Positions 36,695 to 44,617 of a stretch of DNA of 64,000 nucleotides are shown here, piece after piece. The notes beneath the pieces are model-generated. The model searched no databases and was not told the DNA's origin. It saw only the letters and a list, made by a program, of their open reading frames with translations. The translations under genes and the position numbers were made by a program. This DNA comes from Umezawaea tangerina (GTDB lineage: Bacteria > Actinomycetota > Actinomycetes > Mycobacteriales > Pseudonocardiaceae). The stretch is from assembly GCF_003002815.1 (NCBI RefSeq), contig NZ_PVTF01000008.1:434001-498000 (forward strand), given 5' to 3'. How positions within the stretch are numbered: the stretch's first letter is position 1; each line of letters opens with the position of its first letter.

Positions 36695-38239
36695 TCACTC
36701 CTTGGTCCAGGTGGTCGTGGCGGTCCCGGTCTTCCTACCGGAGGGGATGGTGCGCCAGGCGATGAGGGCCGCGATCACGGTGATGCCCGCGGCGACCAGG
36801 GAGGTGACCTGCATGGCGGCGGTGAATGCCTCGCGGGCCGCATGGCCCAGTGCGGAGTCGGGGCCGACGCTGTTCACAGCGGAGGCCAGCGAGTCCTCGA
36901 CGGCGGCGCGGACGGGATCCGGCACGTCGACGGGAAGGTCCAGCGACGCCCGGTAGAAGAGGGTCACCCCGGAGCCGAGCAGGGCGATGCCGAGGGCCCC
37001 GCCGAGTTCGTAGGCGGTCTCGGCGATGGCGGAGGCCGCGCCCGCGCGGTGGGTGGGCACCGCGGAGACCACGGCGTCGACGGTCAGGGTCATCGCCACC
37101 CCGACGCCCAGGCCGAGCGGGAGCAGCGCGAGGACCAGCCAGAGGTGGTGGTCGGCCCCCTCGGCGGCGGCGATGAGCGCCAGGCCCAGCGCGCCGAACA
37201 GCAGGCCTGCGGCCACAGCGCGCCCGGTGCCCAGGCGCGCGACGAGGACGCCGACGACGGCGACGACCAGGATCGACGCGATCGTGGTGGGCAGTTCGAC
37301 CAGTCCCGCGGACAGCGGGCCAAGACCGCGGACGAGTTGCAGGTACTGGGAGAAGAAGAACAGCAGACCCGTCAACGCGAAGATCGCGACGACGTTGGCC
37401 AGCACAGCACCGCTGAACGCCTTGTTGGCGAACAGGCTCACGTCGATCAGCGGTGTGTCCAGTCGGCGCTGACGACGGACGAACAGCGCACCCGACGCCA
37501 CGCCGACCAGCACGGCCACCACGGCCTGGACGTCGACGCCCGAACCGATCGCGTGCTTGACGGAGTAGACCAGCGGCACGATCGCGGTCATCGACAGCGC
37601 CGCGGACAGCAGGTCGAACCGGCCCGGTCGGGGATCGCGTGACTCCGGCAGCAGCAACGCTCCCGACACGAGGAACACCAGCACCACGGGAACGTTGATC
37701 AGGAACACCGAACCCCACCAGAAGTTCTCCAACAACGCCCCGCCGACCAGCGGTCCCAACGCCATCCCGCCCCCCGAGGCCGCCGACCAGATCGCGATCG
37801 CCCTGGTTCGCTCCGCCCGGTCGGGGAACGTGTTCCGGATGATCGACAGCGTGGAGGGCATGATCGTCGCCCCCGCCACGCCCAGCAGCAGCCGCGCCGC
37901 GATCAGCGCCTCCGCGCTGGGCGCGAACGCCGCCAGCGCCGAGGCGACGCCGAACGCGGCCGTCCCCGCCAGCAGCACCCGCTTGCGCCCGAACCGGTCG
38001 GCCAGCGTCCCCGTCGTGACCAGCAGGCCCGCCAGCGCCAGGGCGTAGACGTCCCCGATCCACAGGACCTGCGTCGAGCTCGGGGCCAGGTCCGCGGTCA
38101 ACGAGGGCACCGCCAGGTACAGCACCGTGCCGTCGATGGCGAGCAGCAGCATCGAACCGACCAGCACGCCCAGTGCCGCCCACCTGCGCGGATACGGGAT
38201 CGTCACCTTCTCGGCCACACGGGCGTCGTCACGGGTCAT
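36695..38239 (-). CDS. MFS multidrug exporter (DHA2, 14-TM type)
   Basis: The protein has 514 residues with about 14 membrane helices. Family motifs are visible: WIGDVYALALAGLL in TM2, GTLADRFGRKRVLL (motif A) after TM2, and a GPLVGGAL motif-C-like stretch in TM5. It should be a proton-coupled drug or metabolite efflux pump in the cell membrane. The start at 38239 has no Shine-Dalgarno sequence; a TACAAT box at 38251-38246 would place the transcription start on the ATG, so the mRNA is probably leaderless. The tetR gene follows in the same transcript. The much longer open frame upstream has no support. Confidence 0.9.
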   Translation of the reverse strand: MTRDDARVAEKVTIPYPRRWAALGVLVGSMLLLAIDGTVLYLAVPSLTADLAPSSTQVLWIGDVYALALAGLLVTTGTLADRFGRKRVLLAGTAAFGVASALAAFAPSAEALIAARLLLGVAGATIMPSTLSIIRNTFPDRAERTRAIAIWSAASGGGMALGPLVGGALLENFWWGSVFLINVPVVLVFLVSGALLLPESRDPRPGRFDLLSAALSMTAIVPLVYSVKHAIGSGVDVQAVVAVLVGVASGALFVRRQRRLDTPLIDVSLFANKAFSGAVLANVVAIFALTGLLFFFSQYLQLVRGLGPLSAGLVELPTTIASILVVAVVGVLVARLGTGRAVAAGLLFGALGLALIAAAEGADHHLWLVLALLPLGLGVGVAMTLTVDAVVSAVPTHRAGAASAIAETAYELGGALGIALLGSGVTLFYRASLDLPVDVPDPVRAAVEDSLASAVNSVGPDSALGHAAREAFTAAMQVTSLVAAGITVIAALIAWRTIPSGRKTGTATTTWTKE

Positions 38240-38244
38240 CCCAG

Positions 38245-38270
38245 TATTGTACCGGCCGGACGGTACAATA
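38245..38270. promoter_or_regulatory. Palindromic TetR operator overlapping the MFS promoter
   Basis: A perfect 10-bp inverted repeat, TATTGTACCG and CGGTACAATA, has a six-base spacer. Each arm contains a TACAAT -10-like box, one reading left toward the MFS start at 38239 and one reading right toward the SRPBCC gene at 38369. Repressor bound here would block both directions. It is assigned to the adjacent TetR by position. Confidence 0.8.
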
Positions 38271-38368
38271 AATCGAGCGCAGGGTCCACCACCCCGTCCG
38301 CGAGACCCTCGAAGGTATGTACTGGCAGGTGTCTGCCTTGGGCGGTCACGGCCCGCGATGCTCTTGGC

Positions 38369-38866
38369 ATGACGAAGAAGAGCGTTCCGATCACCGTCTT
38401 CGCGCGTGCGACGTCCGGCCCCGCCCACACCCACCGGGTCGTCGTGCCGATCGACCTCACCCTGGTGTTCAAGCCGTGGGGACCGTTTCCCGGCGTCGCG
38501 GAGGTGCGCGACCAGACCGGCACCTGGGACCGGCCGGGGACCTCGCGCCAGACCTGGTTCACCGACGGCTCCAGGGCCGACGAGCGGCTCACCGAGATCG
38601 TGGACGGACACGGGTTCGCCTACGAGCTCAGCGGTTTCACCAACGTGCTGGCCAAGCTGGTCTCCGGGGTGCGCGGCGAGTGGTCGTTCCTCCCCGACGG
38701 CACCGGCACGTCGATCCGGTGGACCTACGACTTCCAGCCGCTGCCCGGCCGCTACTGGATCGTCGCCGGGCCGTTCAAGCCGCTGTGGACCCGATACATG
38801 CGCGCCGCGCTCGCCCGGATGGTGACCGTGGTGCAGAACACGCCGGGTGCGACCATGGAGGGGTGA
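38369..38866 (+). CDS. SRPBCC-family (polyketide cyclase/START-like) protein
   Basis: The 165-residue protein has the SRPBCC pattern: an early strand (HTHRVVVPIDLTLVF), a mid-sequence YELSGF...VRGEWSFLPDGTGTSIRWTYDF beta-sheet run, and a long amphipathic C-terminal helix (WTRYMRAALARMVTVVQ). Such domains have a deep hydrophobic ligand cavity. It lies divergent from the MFS pump across the shared palindrome and may bind or handle the same small molecule. Its stop overlaps the next start (GTGA), so it is translationally coupled with the HTH regulator. Confidence 0.75.
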   Translation: MTKKSVPITVFARATSGPAHTHRVVVPIDLTLVFKPWGPFPGVAEVRDQTGTWDRPGTSRQTWFTDGSRADERLTEIVDGHGFAYELSGFTNVLAKLVSGVRGEWSFLPDGTGTSIRWTYDFQPLPGRYWIVAGPFKPLWTRYMRAALARMVTVVQNTPGATMEG

Positions 38867-39711
38867 GCGACCTGAGCTTCGGTGCCCTGGTGCGCGGCTG
38901 GCGCGACCGCCTCGACCCGGCCGATGCCGGCTACGCCAGGTCGGCTCGACGGCGCGCTCCCGGCCTGCGCCGCGAGGAACTCGCCGAGCTCGCCGGTCTT
39001 TCCCACGAGTACGTGCTGCGACTGGAGCAGAGCCGGGCCACCAACCCGTCCGTCCAGGTGGTGTCGGCCTTGGCCCGCGCGCTGCGGCTTTCCCCTGCCG
39101 AACGCGACCAGCTCTTCCGCGCCGCAGGTCAGCTCGCGCCCCGCGACCAGACGGTCGGCACCCACGTGCCGCCGAGCATCCGCCGCCTTGTCGACCGCCT
39201 CGGCGATCTCCCGATCGGCGTGTTCGCCGCTGATTGGAGCCTGCTGTGGTGGAACGACCTGTGGACGGCTCTGCACGGCGATCCATCCGACCTGCCGCCC
39301 GCCGAGCGCAACCTCGTCCGCGCCCTCTTCGGCACGGGCGAGGGCCGCTGGCACCTGCGCCCGGTCACGTCGACCGCCGGACCGCTTGCTTTCGAGACCG
39401 CGATCGTCACGGACTTGCGCGAAGCGGTCTCCCGCTACCCGGCCGACCCGGACCTGGCGGCGCTCGTGGACGGCACGCGGGCGTCCTCGCCCCTCTTCGG
39501 TGAGCTGTGGTCGGTAGCGGGCATGGGACAGCTCACCGGTGACATCAAGACGATCAGCCATCCCGAGCTGGGTGACATCACCCTGGACTGCGACGTGCTG
39601 ACCGTGCCCGGCGTCGACCTGCGCATCGTCACCTACACGGCAGCCACGGGAACCAGAGGCGCCGACCAGCTCGACCTCCTGCGGGCGTCCCGGCTCAGCG
39701 AGGCACGCTGA
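38863..39711 (+). CDS. XRE-type regulator with MmyB-like ligand domain
   Basis: The 282-residue protein begins at GTG 38863, overlapping the upstream stop and preceded by GGAGGG. The helix-turn-helix is at about residues 28-75 (LRREELAELAGLSHEYVLRLEQ). Residues about 100-275 match the MmyB-type ligand-binding domain, with the signature WSLLWWNDLWTALHGDP and a closing LDCDVLTVPG strand. Members of this large actinomycete family regulate nearby enzyme genes; here the coupled SRPBCC gene is the likely target. It could bind a fatty-acid-like ligand, by analogy with family members. Confidence 0.85.
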   Translation: MSDLSFGALVRGWRDRLDPADAGYARSARRRAPGLRREELAELAGLSHEYVLRLEQSRATNPSVQVVSALARALRLSPAERDQLFRAAGQLAPRDQTVGTHVPPSIRRLVDRLGDLPIGVFAADWSLLWWNDLWTALHGDPSDLPPAERNLVRALFGTGEGRWHLRPVTSTAGPLAFETAIVTDLREAVSRYPADPDLAALVDGTRASSPLFGELWSVAGMGQLTGDIKTISHPELGDITLDCDVLTVPGVDLRIVTYTAATGTRGADQLDLLRASRLSEAR

Positions 39712-39986
39712 CGACGCCGACGAGTTCCGGACCGGCACGGCCGGTACCTCGGCAGTTGCCCGCCGCCCCATCGGCGTTCGTCGGCCGCGTCGACGAGCTC
39801 GCACAGTTGACCGCGGTACCGGAGCAGTCGGCGTCCGGGATGGTGATGATCTCAGCGTTGGCCGGGACGGGAGGGATCGGCAAGACCTGGCTTGCCCTGC
39901 ACAGGGCGCGCACCCGCGTCGACCGGTTCCCCGACGGGCAACTGTTCATCGGTTGTCCCGCATGCCTCCTGTGGCTGGTTGACTGA
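39711..39986 (+). pseudogene. Truncated NB-ARC regulator fragment (AfsR/SARP type)
   Basis: The frame reads PRQLPAAPSAFVGR, then a P-loop-like GTGGIGKTWLALH, then FPDGQLFI, and stops at 39986. This is the linker plus start of the NB-ARC domain of SARP/AfsR-type regulators, which normally continue for several hundred residues. No HTH domain precedes it and no TPR part follows. A TTG at 39756 could begin a 76-residue peptide, but a fragment left by deletion is more likely. Confidence 0.65.
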
Positions 39987-39994
39987 TCCGGCGC

Positions 39995-40036
39995 TACTTG
40001 ACGCTGGCCGTCAAGTACTTGACACTGGCCGTCAAG
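39995..40036. promoter_or_regulatory. Two tandem palindromes upstream of an HTH gene
   Basis: A 21-bp unit is repeated head to tail (39995-40015 and 40016-40036) with one mismatch. Each copy contains CTTGAC and GTCAAG as a perfect inverted repeat around a seven-base spacer. The block ends just before the ribosome site of the gene at 40048. This is a likely paired operator for autoregulation; hairpin formation in the mRNA leader is an alternative. Confidence 0.75.
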
Positions 40037-40047
40037 GGGGTGGCCCG

Positions 40048-40485
40048 ATGTCGGATGCGCACAGCGCACTGGTCGAGCAGTTGGTCGCCGTGGTGCGGCA
40101 GCGACTGCTCGACCCGCTGGAGATCCTGCTGGGCGTCGACCAGCCGGCGGACCGAGTCCTGGCGGCGGCCGAGGACTGGGGGGCGCAGCTGCTCGGCGAG
40201 GACCAGGCCGCCGCGGTGATGTGTGCCGCCCGACTGATCGCCGCGCTCTACCCCGGTGATCGCTTCGAGCCGCCGGTCGACTGGTGGGGTACGCCGTTGG
40301 GACGGGTTGTCGCGCGGCGGGCCGGCTATCCGGGCGTGGACCACGTCTCCTACAGCGTCGCCGGTGCCATGCTCGGTATCACCCGGCAGGGCGTGCACGA
40401 CCTCGTGACCAGGGGAAAGCTCGACCGTCACGTCGACGGCGGCGTCACGACGGAGTCCATCGGACATCGGATGAGGAGCCTGTGA
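40048..40485 (+). CDS. Small helix-turn-helix protein
   Basis: The 145-residue protein starts at ATG 40048 after AGGGGG. The first 90 residues are helical and acidic (LVEQLVAVVRQRLLDPLEILLG). The C-terminus has a compact HTH-like stretch, YSVAGAMLGITRQGVHDLVTRGKLDRH (about residues 110-136), as in excisionase/MerR-type DNA-binding helices. It is probably autoregulated through the tandem palindromes directly upstream. The stop overlaps the hydrolase start by one base, so the two form a coupled pair, a combination that recurs in actinomycetes. Confidence 0.7.
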   Translation: MSDAHSALVEQLVAVVRQRLLDPLEILLGVDQPADRVLAAAEDWGAQLLGEDQAAAVMCAARLIAALYPGDRFEPPVDWWGTPLGRVVARRAGYPGVDHVSYSVAGAMLGITRQGVHDLVTRGKLDRHVDGGVTTESIGHRMRSL

Positions 40486-41180
40486 TGATCGATTTCGGCG
40501 GATCGGGACCGCAGGTGCTCCTGCTGCACGGTCTGGGCGGTAGCGCGGAGGACTGGCGTGAGTTCGCGGGCCACCTCACCGACACCCACCATGTGCTCGC
40601 CGTTGATCTGCGTGCGGAACTGCCGTGGTCATGGGACATCGCACTGGCCGACATCGAAGCGCTCGACCTGGACAACCCCGCCGTGGTCGGCATGTCCTAC
40701 GGCGGCATGATCGCCGGCCGATGGGCGGCACGACACCCGGAGTGCCCCGCTGTGATCAGCATCGACGGCCATCGCGGCGGCCTCACCGCACCGGCGAACT
40801 ACCCCGGCATGGTGTCCACCCGAGTCGAATCGGAACTGGCCGCGCTGCGGACGGTGTTCGAGGCGCAAGCGCAGACCCCCTTCCTGGAGGTCGTGTTCGA
40901 CGCTTTCGTCGCGGACGACACCATCGACGCCTTCGCCAAGGCGCAATGCCCGACCCTGGTGTTGTTGGCGACGAGGAACATCCAGCAGGCACGGGACTTC
41001 GAGGAGTTGATGGCCGCGGGCCGCCGCGGCGTCGAACGCGACCTGACCACCGCGGCCGCGGCGAATCCGAACCTCACCGTCGTGAAGGTCGACGGCACCC
41101 ACGGCATGGTCACGGCGCAGCCCGCCGCCATCGCCGCCATCGTCCGCGAGTACCTGCCGCCGTCTCGGAACAACCTCTAA
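40485..41180 (+). CDS. Alpha/beta hydrolase
   Basis: The 231-residue protein starts at ATG 40485 with GAGGAG six bases upstream. It has an oxyanion-region HGLGG near residue 15, a nucleophile elbow GMSYGGM at about 69-75 (Ser), and a C-terminal GTHGM supplying the catalytic His. The lid is short. No signal peptide is present, so it acts in the cytoplasm on an unknown ester or related substrate. It is translated with the HTH protein, which probably controls it. Confidence 0.85.
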   Translation: MIDFGGSGPQVLLLHGLGGSAEDWREFAGHLTDTHHVLAVDLRAELPWSWDIALADIEALDLDNPAVVGMSYGGMIAGRWAARHPECPAVISIDGHRGGLTAPANYPGMVSTRVESELAALRTVFEAQAQTPFLEVVFDAFVADDTIDAFAKAQCPTLVLLATRNIQQARDFEELMAAGRRGVERDLTTAAAANPNLTVVKVDGTHGMVTAQPAAIAAIVREYLPPSRNNL

Positions 41181-41492
41181 CCCCACGCGCGACCGACCAG
41201 TCGGCGATCATCATTCTGCCCGGTGACCAGCGGTCGACTCGTGCCGGCGGCCGTGCTCGCGGGAACATCGCAGTCCACGCCCAAAACATGGAATGGGCAG
41301 CCTGGTCGGGTTTCGGTCAGCGGCGCCAAAACCTCATAAGGTGAGCTGTGCGGTTCGCGCCGATATGAACGATTTGTCGTCATAATCCCTGGTCAGCGGC
41401 TCACTGTCACGCAATGGCCTTGTTCCAGCCACTTTTCCGCCATGCATCCGCGCATACCATCCGGGCGGTTCGACATCGGCGAAAGGCAGGAC
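41181..41492. other. Intergenic region upstream of the phosphatase
   Basis: 312 bp contain no supported gene. The last 130 bp are relatively AT-rich and probably carry the phosphatase promoter. I looked for PHO-box direct repeats and found only a weak TTCC repeat at 12-base spacing, not enough to call. Confidence 0.5.
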
Positions 41493-42881
41493 ATGAGAAG
41501 AAGTGGCGCGATTTCCGCACTGGCCATCGCCGCGGCCGTGGTCGTGACGAGCACGGTCGCGGCCGACGGCTCTCCAGGGCGGGGTGATGACGAACGGGCG
41601 GTCGAGCAGGCTCTGCACGACCGGCAGCCCACGAACGTCATCGTGCTGATCGGTGACGGCATGGGCGTCCAGGAGATCACCGCCGCCCGGTACTACCAGG
41701 GCGTGCGGAACAAGCTCAACGTGGACCGGTTGCCGTTGACCGGGTTCGACACGACCTGGTCGGTCAAGCCCGCGCCGAAGGCGCCCTACCTCCCCGACTA
41801 CGACCCCGACTCGGCGTCCACCGGGACGATGTGGGCCACGGGCGTGAAGACCCTCGACGAGCGGATCTCGCAGGGCCCCAGCAGCGCGATCGACGTACCG
41901 GGCCGCAACTACGAGTCGGTGATGGAGAAGGCGAAGAAGCGCGGCCAGAAGGTCGGCGACGTCACCACCGCCGAGCTCACCGACGCCACCCCGGCCGTGC
42001 AGGGGGCGCACATCTCGCTGCGCGGCTGCCAGGGACCCGCCGACATGACGGCGTGCGCCAAGGAGACCAAGGACGTCGGCGGACTCGGCTCGATCGCCGA
42101 GCAGGAGGTCGACAACCACTTCGACGTGCTGTTCGGCGGCGGCCGCAACCGGTTCACCCAGACCGTGACCGGCGGCACGGACAAGGGCAGGACCGTGGTC
42201 GACTCGGCCACGCGGCAGGGCTACCAGTACGTCACCGACGCCGCGGGCCTGGGCAAGGTCGACAGCCGCAAGCCGGTGCTCGGCCTGTTCACCCCGAGCA
42301 CGATGTCGGTGGAGTGGAGTGGCCCGGCCGCGTCCACCGGCAAGGGCAACGCGCCCGCGACGTGCGTGGAGAACCAGCGTCCCGCGAACGAGCCGAGCCT
42401 GGCCGACATGACCACCAAGGCCATCAAGCTGCTGGAGAACCGTCGCGGGTTCTTCCTCCAGGTCGAGGGCGCCTCGATCGACAAGCAGGACCACGCCACC
42501 AACGCGTGCGGGCAGATCGGCGAGACCGTGGCCTTCGACAAGGCCATTGGCGTCGCGCTGGACTACCAGAAGGCGCACCCCGACACCCTGGTCGTGGTCA
42601 CCGCGGATCACTCCCACACGAGCCAGATCGTGTCCGAGGACGCGAGCGGGACCGGACTGCCGACCGGCTACTCGACCAACGTCGTCACCAAGGACGGGCA
42701 GACCCTGACGCTCGCCTACAACACCGCCGGCTACGGCGGCCCCGGCGCACCGCCGGTGGCCACCCCGCCGAGCCAGCAGCACACCGGTGCGGCCGTTCCC
42801 GTCTGGGCCATCGGCCCACGCGCGACCGACGTGCTGGGCACCAACGACCACACGGACCTGTTCCACACCCTGGGCGGCTGA
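41493..42881 (+). CDS. phoA: Secreted alkaline phosphatase (PhoA family)
   Basis: The 462-residue protein starts at ATG 41493 behind AAGGCAGG, rather than the in-frame ATG at 41442. Residues 1-24 form a Sec signal peptide. All family catalytic features are visible: the metal Asp55 in VLIGDGMG, nucleophile Ser107 in PDSASTG, E/D/H in QVEGASIDKQDH, TADHSH, and the late metal His in QHTGAAVP. It hydrolyses phosphomonoesters outside the cell using two zinc ions and one magnesium. Four Cys in the middle could form disulfides. Phosphate-starvation control is expected for the family but no clear PHO box was seen. Confidence 0.92.
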   Translation: MRRSGAISALAIAAAVVVTSTVAADGSPGRGDDERAVEQALHDRQPTNVIVLIGDGMGVQEITAARYYQGVRNKLNVDRLPLTGFDTTWSVKPAPKAPYLPDYDPDSASTGTMWATGVKTLDERISQGPSSAIDVPGRNYESVMEKAKKRGQKVGDVTTAELTDATPAVQGAHISLRGCQGPADMTACAKETKDVGGLGSIAEQEVDNHFDVLFGGGRNRFTQTVTGGTDKGRTVVDSATRQGYQYVTDAAGLGKVDSRKPVLGLFTPSTMSVEWSGPAASTGKGNAPATCVENQRPANEPSLADMTTKAIKLLENRRGFFLQVEGASIDKQDHATNACGQIGETVAFDKAIGVALDYQKAHPDTLVVVTADHSHTSQIVSEDASGTGLPTGYSTNVVTKDGQTLTLAYNTAGYGGPGAPPVATPPSQQHTGAAVPVWAIGPRATDVLGTNDHTDLFHTLGG

Positions 42882-42891
42882 GCCGAGCTGT

Positions 42892-42926
42892 GCGAAGGGC
42901 CGGCGGGACGCCCGCTGGCCCTTCGC
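42892..42926 (+). terminator. Strong hairpin terminator after the phosphatase gene
   Basis: A 16-bp stem (42892-42907 with 42911-42926) is complete except for one G-U pair and has an ACG triloop. It begins 11 bases after the stop codon. There is no U-tract, the usual actinomycete form. Confidence 0.9.
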
Positions 42927-43071
42927 CGTGTGCGGAAAGGCGGTCGATCGCACCGCGCCGATCCTGCCCGTGATACCCACCACCCCGGCGCGGATGACCC
43001 ACGACTACGTGCGCCACGGCACCACCAGCCTGTTCGCCGCCCTGGACCTGTCCAGTTGGCCACGATCGCCA

Positions 43072-43557
43072 TCAATCTTCCACAAGTGCAACTATCGCAT
43101 CACGGACCGCATGGTAGCGAACCAGTGATAGGCGAATTGGAGATTTTGTCAACCGGTCGTGATGCCAGATGGAAATTTGAAAGTGTTCTGAATTGTCGAT
43201 GGAGTCGATCTCATGATACATGATCGTGTGTTCGGCAAAAATGGTTTCGATCACTAAGCGATCCTCGTACACTGCGACATGCAAATTTTGATATTGAAAA
43301 CGCACCCAGCCGATCCAGCCGGTACATCCATCCTCGGCGACCGGTTGCGCGGCAGGTCTTGGCATTTGCCCCACTGGCCTACCGCGGCCCACGAGAACCG
43401 GGAGAAACCATCGAAACGTGACGTACAGTGAACTGCATATAATTATGGCAAGACCTGTATTGTCGGGCAGTCCGGTCAGCCCAAAAATAACACATACACC
43501 GTAGATGCCAGCAGCAGGTGCAAGGTAGTCCGCTAATCGTCGAACAACTTTACTCAT
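43072..43557 (-). CDS. Two-helix membrane protein with PH-like cytosolic domain, low GC
   Basis: The 161-residue protein starts at the ATG at 43557 with AGGGGG upstream. Two hydrophobic helices cover about residues 15-60. The remaining 90 residues form short strands (WVRFQYQNLHVAVYEDRLVIET) and a final helix, like the small membrane proteins with a PH-like domain. The gene is markedly richer in A and T, including third codon positions, than everything around it, which suggests horizontal transfer. A TACAAT box lies upstream on the same strand (43578-43573). The function is unknown. Confidence 0.7.
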   Translation of the reverse strand: MSKVVRRLADYLAPAAGIYGVCVIFGLTGLPDNTGLAIIICSSLYVTFRWFLPVLVGRGRPVGQMPRPAAQPVAEDGCTGWIGWVRFQYQNLHVAVYEDRLVIETIFAEHTIMYHEIDSIDNSEHFQISIWHHDRLTKSPIRLSLVRYHAVRDAIVALVED

Positions 43558-43876
43558 GTATCCCCCTTGGGCGGAATTGTACACCTCTTGAGGTTCTGTT
43601 CATGCGCGCAGTCGACATCGGCGCTGCTCACCGACTGGGCATGACCGTCGGAGACCGCCGTCGAATCCAGTGCAGAAACCGATGACCCTCAACATTTACC
43701 TGGACGGCATTGTCGAACACACTGCAATACGCTGGCCGTGGGTGCATGACGTCTGCTGGCCGCCGCGCGTCGCGCGAGGTGATGCCGTGTCGACCAGCTG
43801 GCCGTCCGCCAACTGCATAGCGTCACCTCAGTGCTGAACAACACCAAGAAAACTCACGACAGACCTAGGGGAAACC
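43558..43876. other. Intergenic region, nothing identified
   Basis: 319 bp between the divergent membrane-protein gene and the tautomerase pseudogene. It should hold the promoter of the former near 43573. I see no other gene or clear repeat. Confidence 0.5.
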
Positions 43877-44074
43877 ATGCCGTTCGCCAACTTCAAGGTC
43901 CCTGCCGGCACGATCACACCGGAGCAGAAAAAGCTGAACATCGACCGCACCACCGACCTCTACGGCGAAGCCGCCCGACAGAACGTGCTCGTGCTCGTCG
44001 ACGAGGTCGTCGACGGCGGCTGAGGCATCGGCGGCACCGTGCTCACCGCCGCCACGCTCAACGGCGACCAGTGA
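43877..44074 (+). pseudogene. 4-oxalocrotonate tautomerase-like pseudogene
   Basis: The frame starts MPFANFKVPAG, with Pro directly after Met as in tautomerases, whose catalytic base is the N-terminal Pro. It continues with TTDLYGEAARQNVLVLVDEVVDGG. There TGA (44021-44023) stands where the family has Trp of GGWGIGG. The same frame goes on through GIGGTVLTAATLNGDQ to a second TGA at 44072. The DLY...AAR stretch also seems about six residues short of family members. One nonsense change plus the small deletion suggests an inactive gene; a 48-residue product is possible. Confidence 0.75.
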
Positions 44075-44149
44075 CCCGGCCCGGCGGCGGCCGCGACCGC
44101 GGAGTCAAGCTGCACTTGCTTCGAAGTCAAGCAAGTCGCGTCCGACACG

Positions 44150-44617
44150 TCAGCGCGGAGGTCCGAGGACGACGTTGCCGCTCAGCTCGGCGGCTTCGGC
44201 GAGCAGCCGCGGCGTGATCTCGAAGCCTTCCGGACGCGGCTCACGCAGGTCGCGGCCCGCGTGGCGGAACATCTTCTCCAGTCCACCGGGTGTGGCGATG
44301 AGCAGCAGGTCGGCCTTCTTCGAGGTGATGCGGTAGCTGTGCGGGATGCGTCGCGGCAGGAAGACGATGCCGCCCTCGGCCAGCTCGTGCTCCTCGTCAC
44401 CGGCCCACACCATGGCCGAACCGGACAGCAGAAGGAAGACCTCGTCCTCGTTGTTGTGCAGGTGAAACGGTGGAGCTTCGCCCTCGCTGACGTCGAACCG
44501 GCCGACAGTGAGCTGCCCGCCCGTCGCCTCGGAATCGAGCAGGACGCTGAAGACGCTCCCACCGATCCACTCCAGCTGCTGCTGATCTTCCCGCTGGGCG
44601 AGGTAGGGAATGCTCAT
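44150..44617 (-). CDS. Cupin-domain protein
   Basis: The 155-residue protein has a single cupin barrel. Motif 1 is PPFHLHNNEDEVFLLLSG, with two His and a Glu as metal ligands, and motif 2 is the PRRIPHSYRI stretch with the final His. It is a likely small metal-dependent enzyme or sensor of unknown substrate in the cytoplasm. The start is the ATG at 44617 with GAGGA upstream. Its first 221 bases overlap the 3' part of the metallo-beta-lactamase-fold gene in another frame, which is odd and suggests that the neighbour is extended by a frameshift. Confidence 0.85.
   Translation of the reverse strand: MSIPYLAQREDQQQLEWIGGSVFSVLLDSEATGGQLTVGRFDVSEGEAPPFHLHNNEDEVFLLLSGSAMVWAGDEEHELAEGGIVFLPRRIPHSYRITSKKADLLLIATPGGLEKMFRHAGRDLREPRPEGFEITPRLLAEAAELSGNVVLGPPR

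Noticed and set aside
41420-41450. Possible PHO box upstream of the phosphatase
   Set aside because: The TTCC repeats are 12 rather than 11 bases apart and match the actinomycete consensus poorly.
41334-42983. 549-residue reverse-strand open frame
   Set aside because: Antisense to the alkaline phosphatase, whose catalytic motifs are complete on the plus strand.
44021-44023. In-frame TGA as a selenocysteine codon
   Set aside because: The position is Trp in the family, there is no SECIS-like hairpin that I can see, and the gene also has a deletion; a nonsense mutation is simpler.
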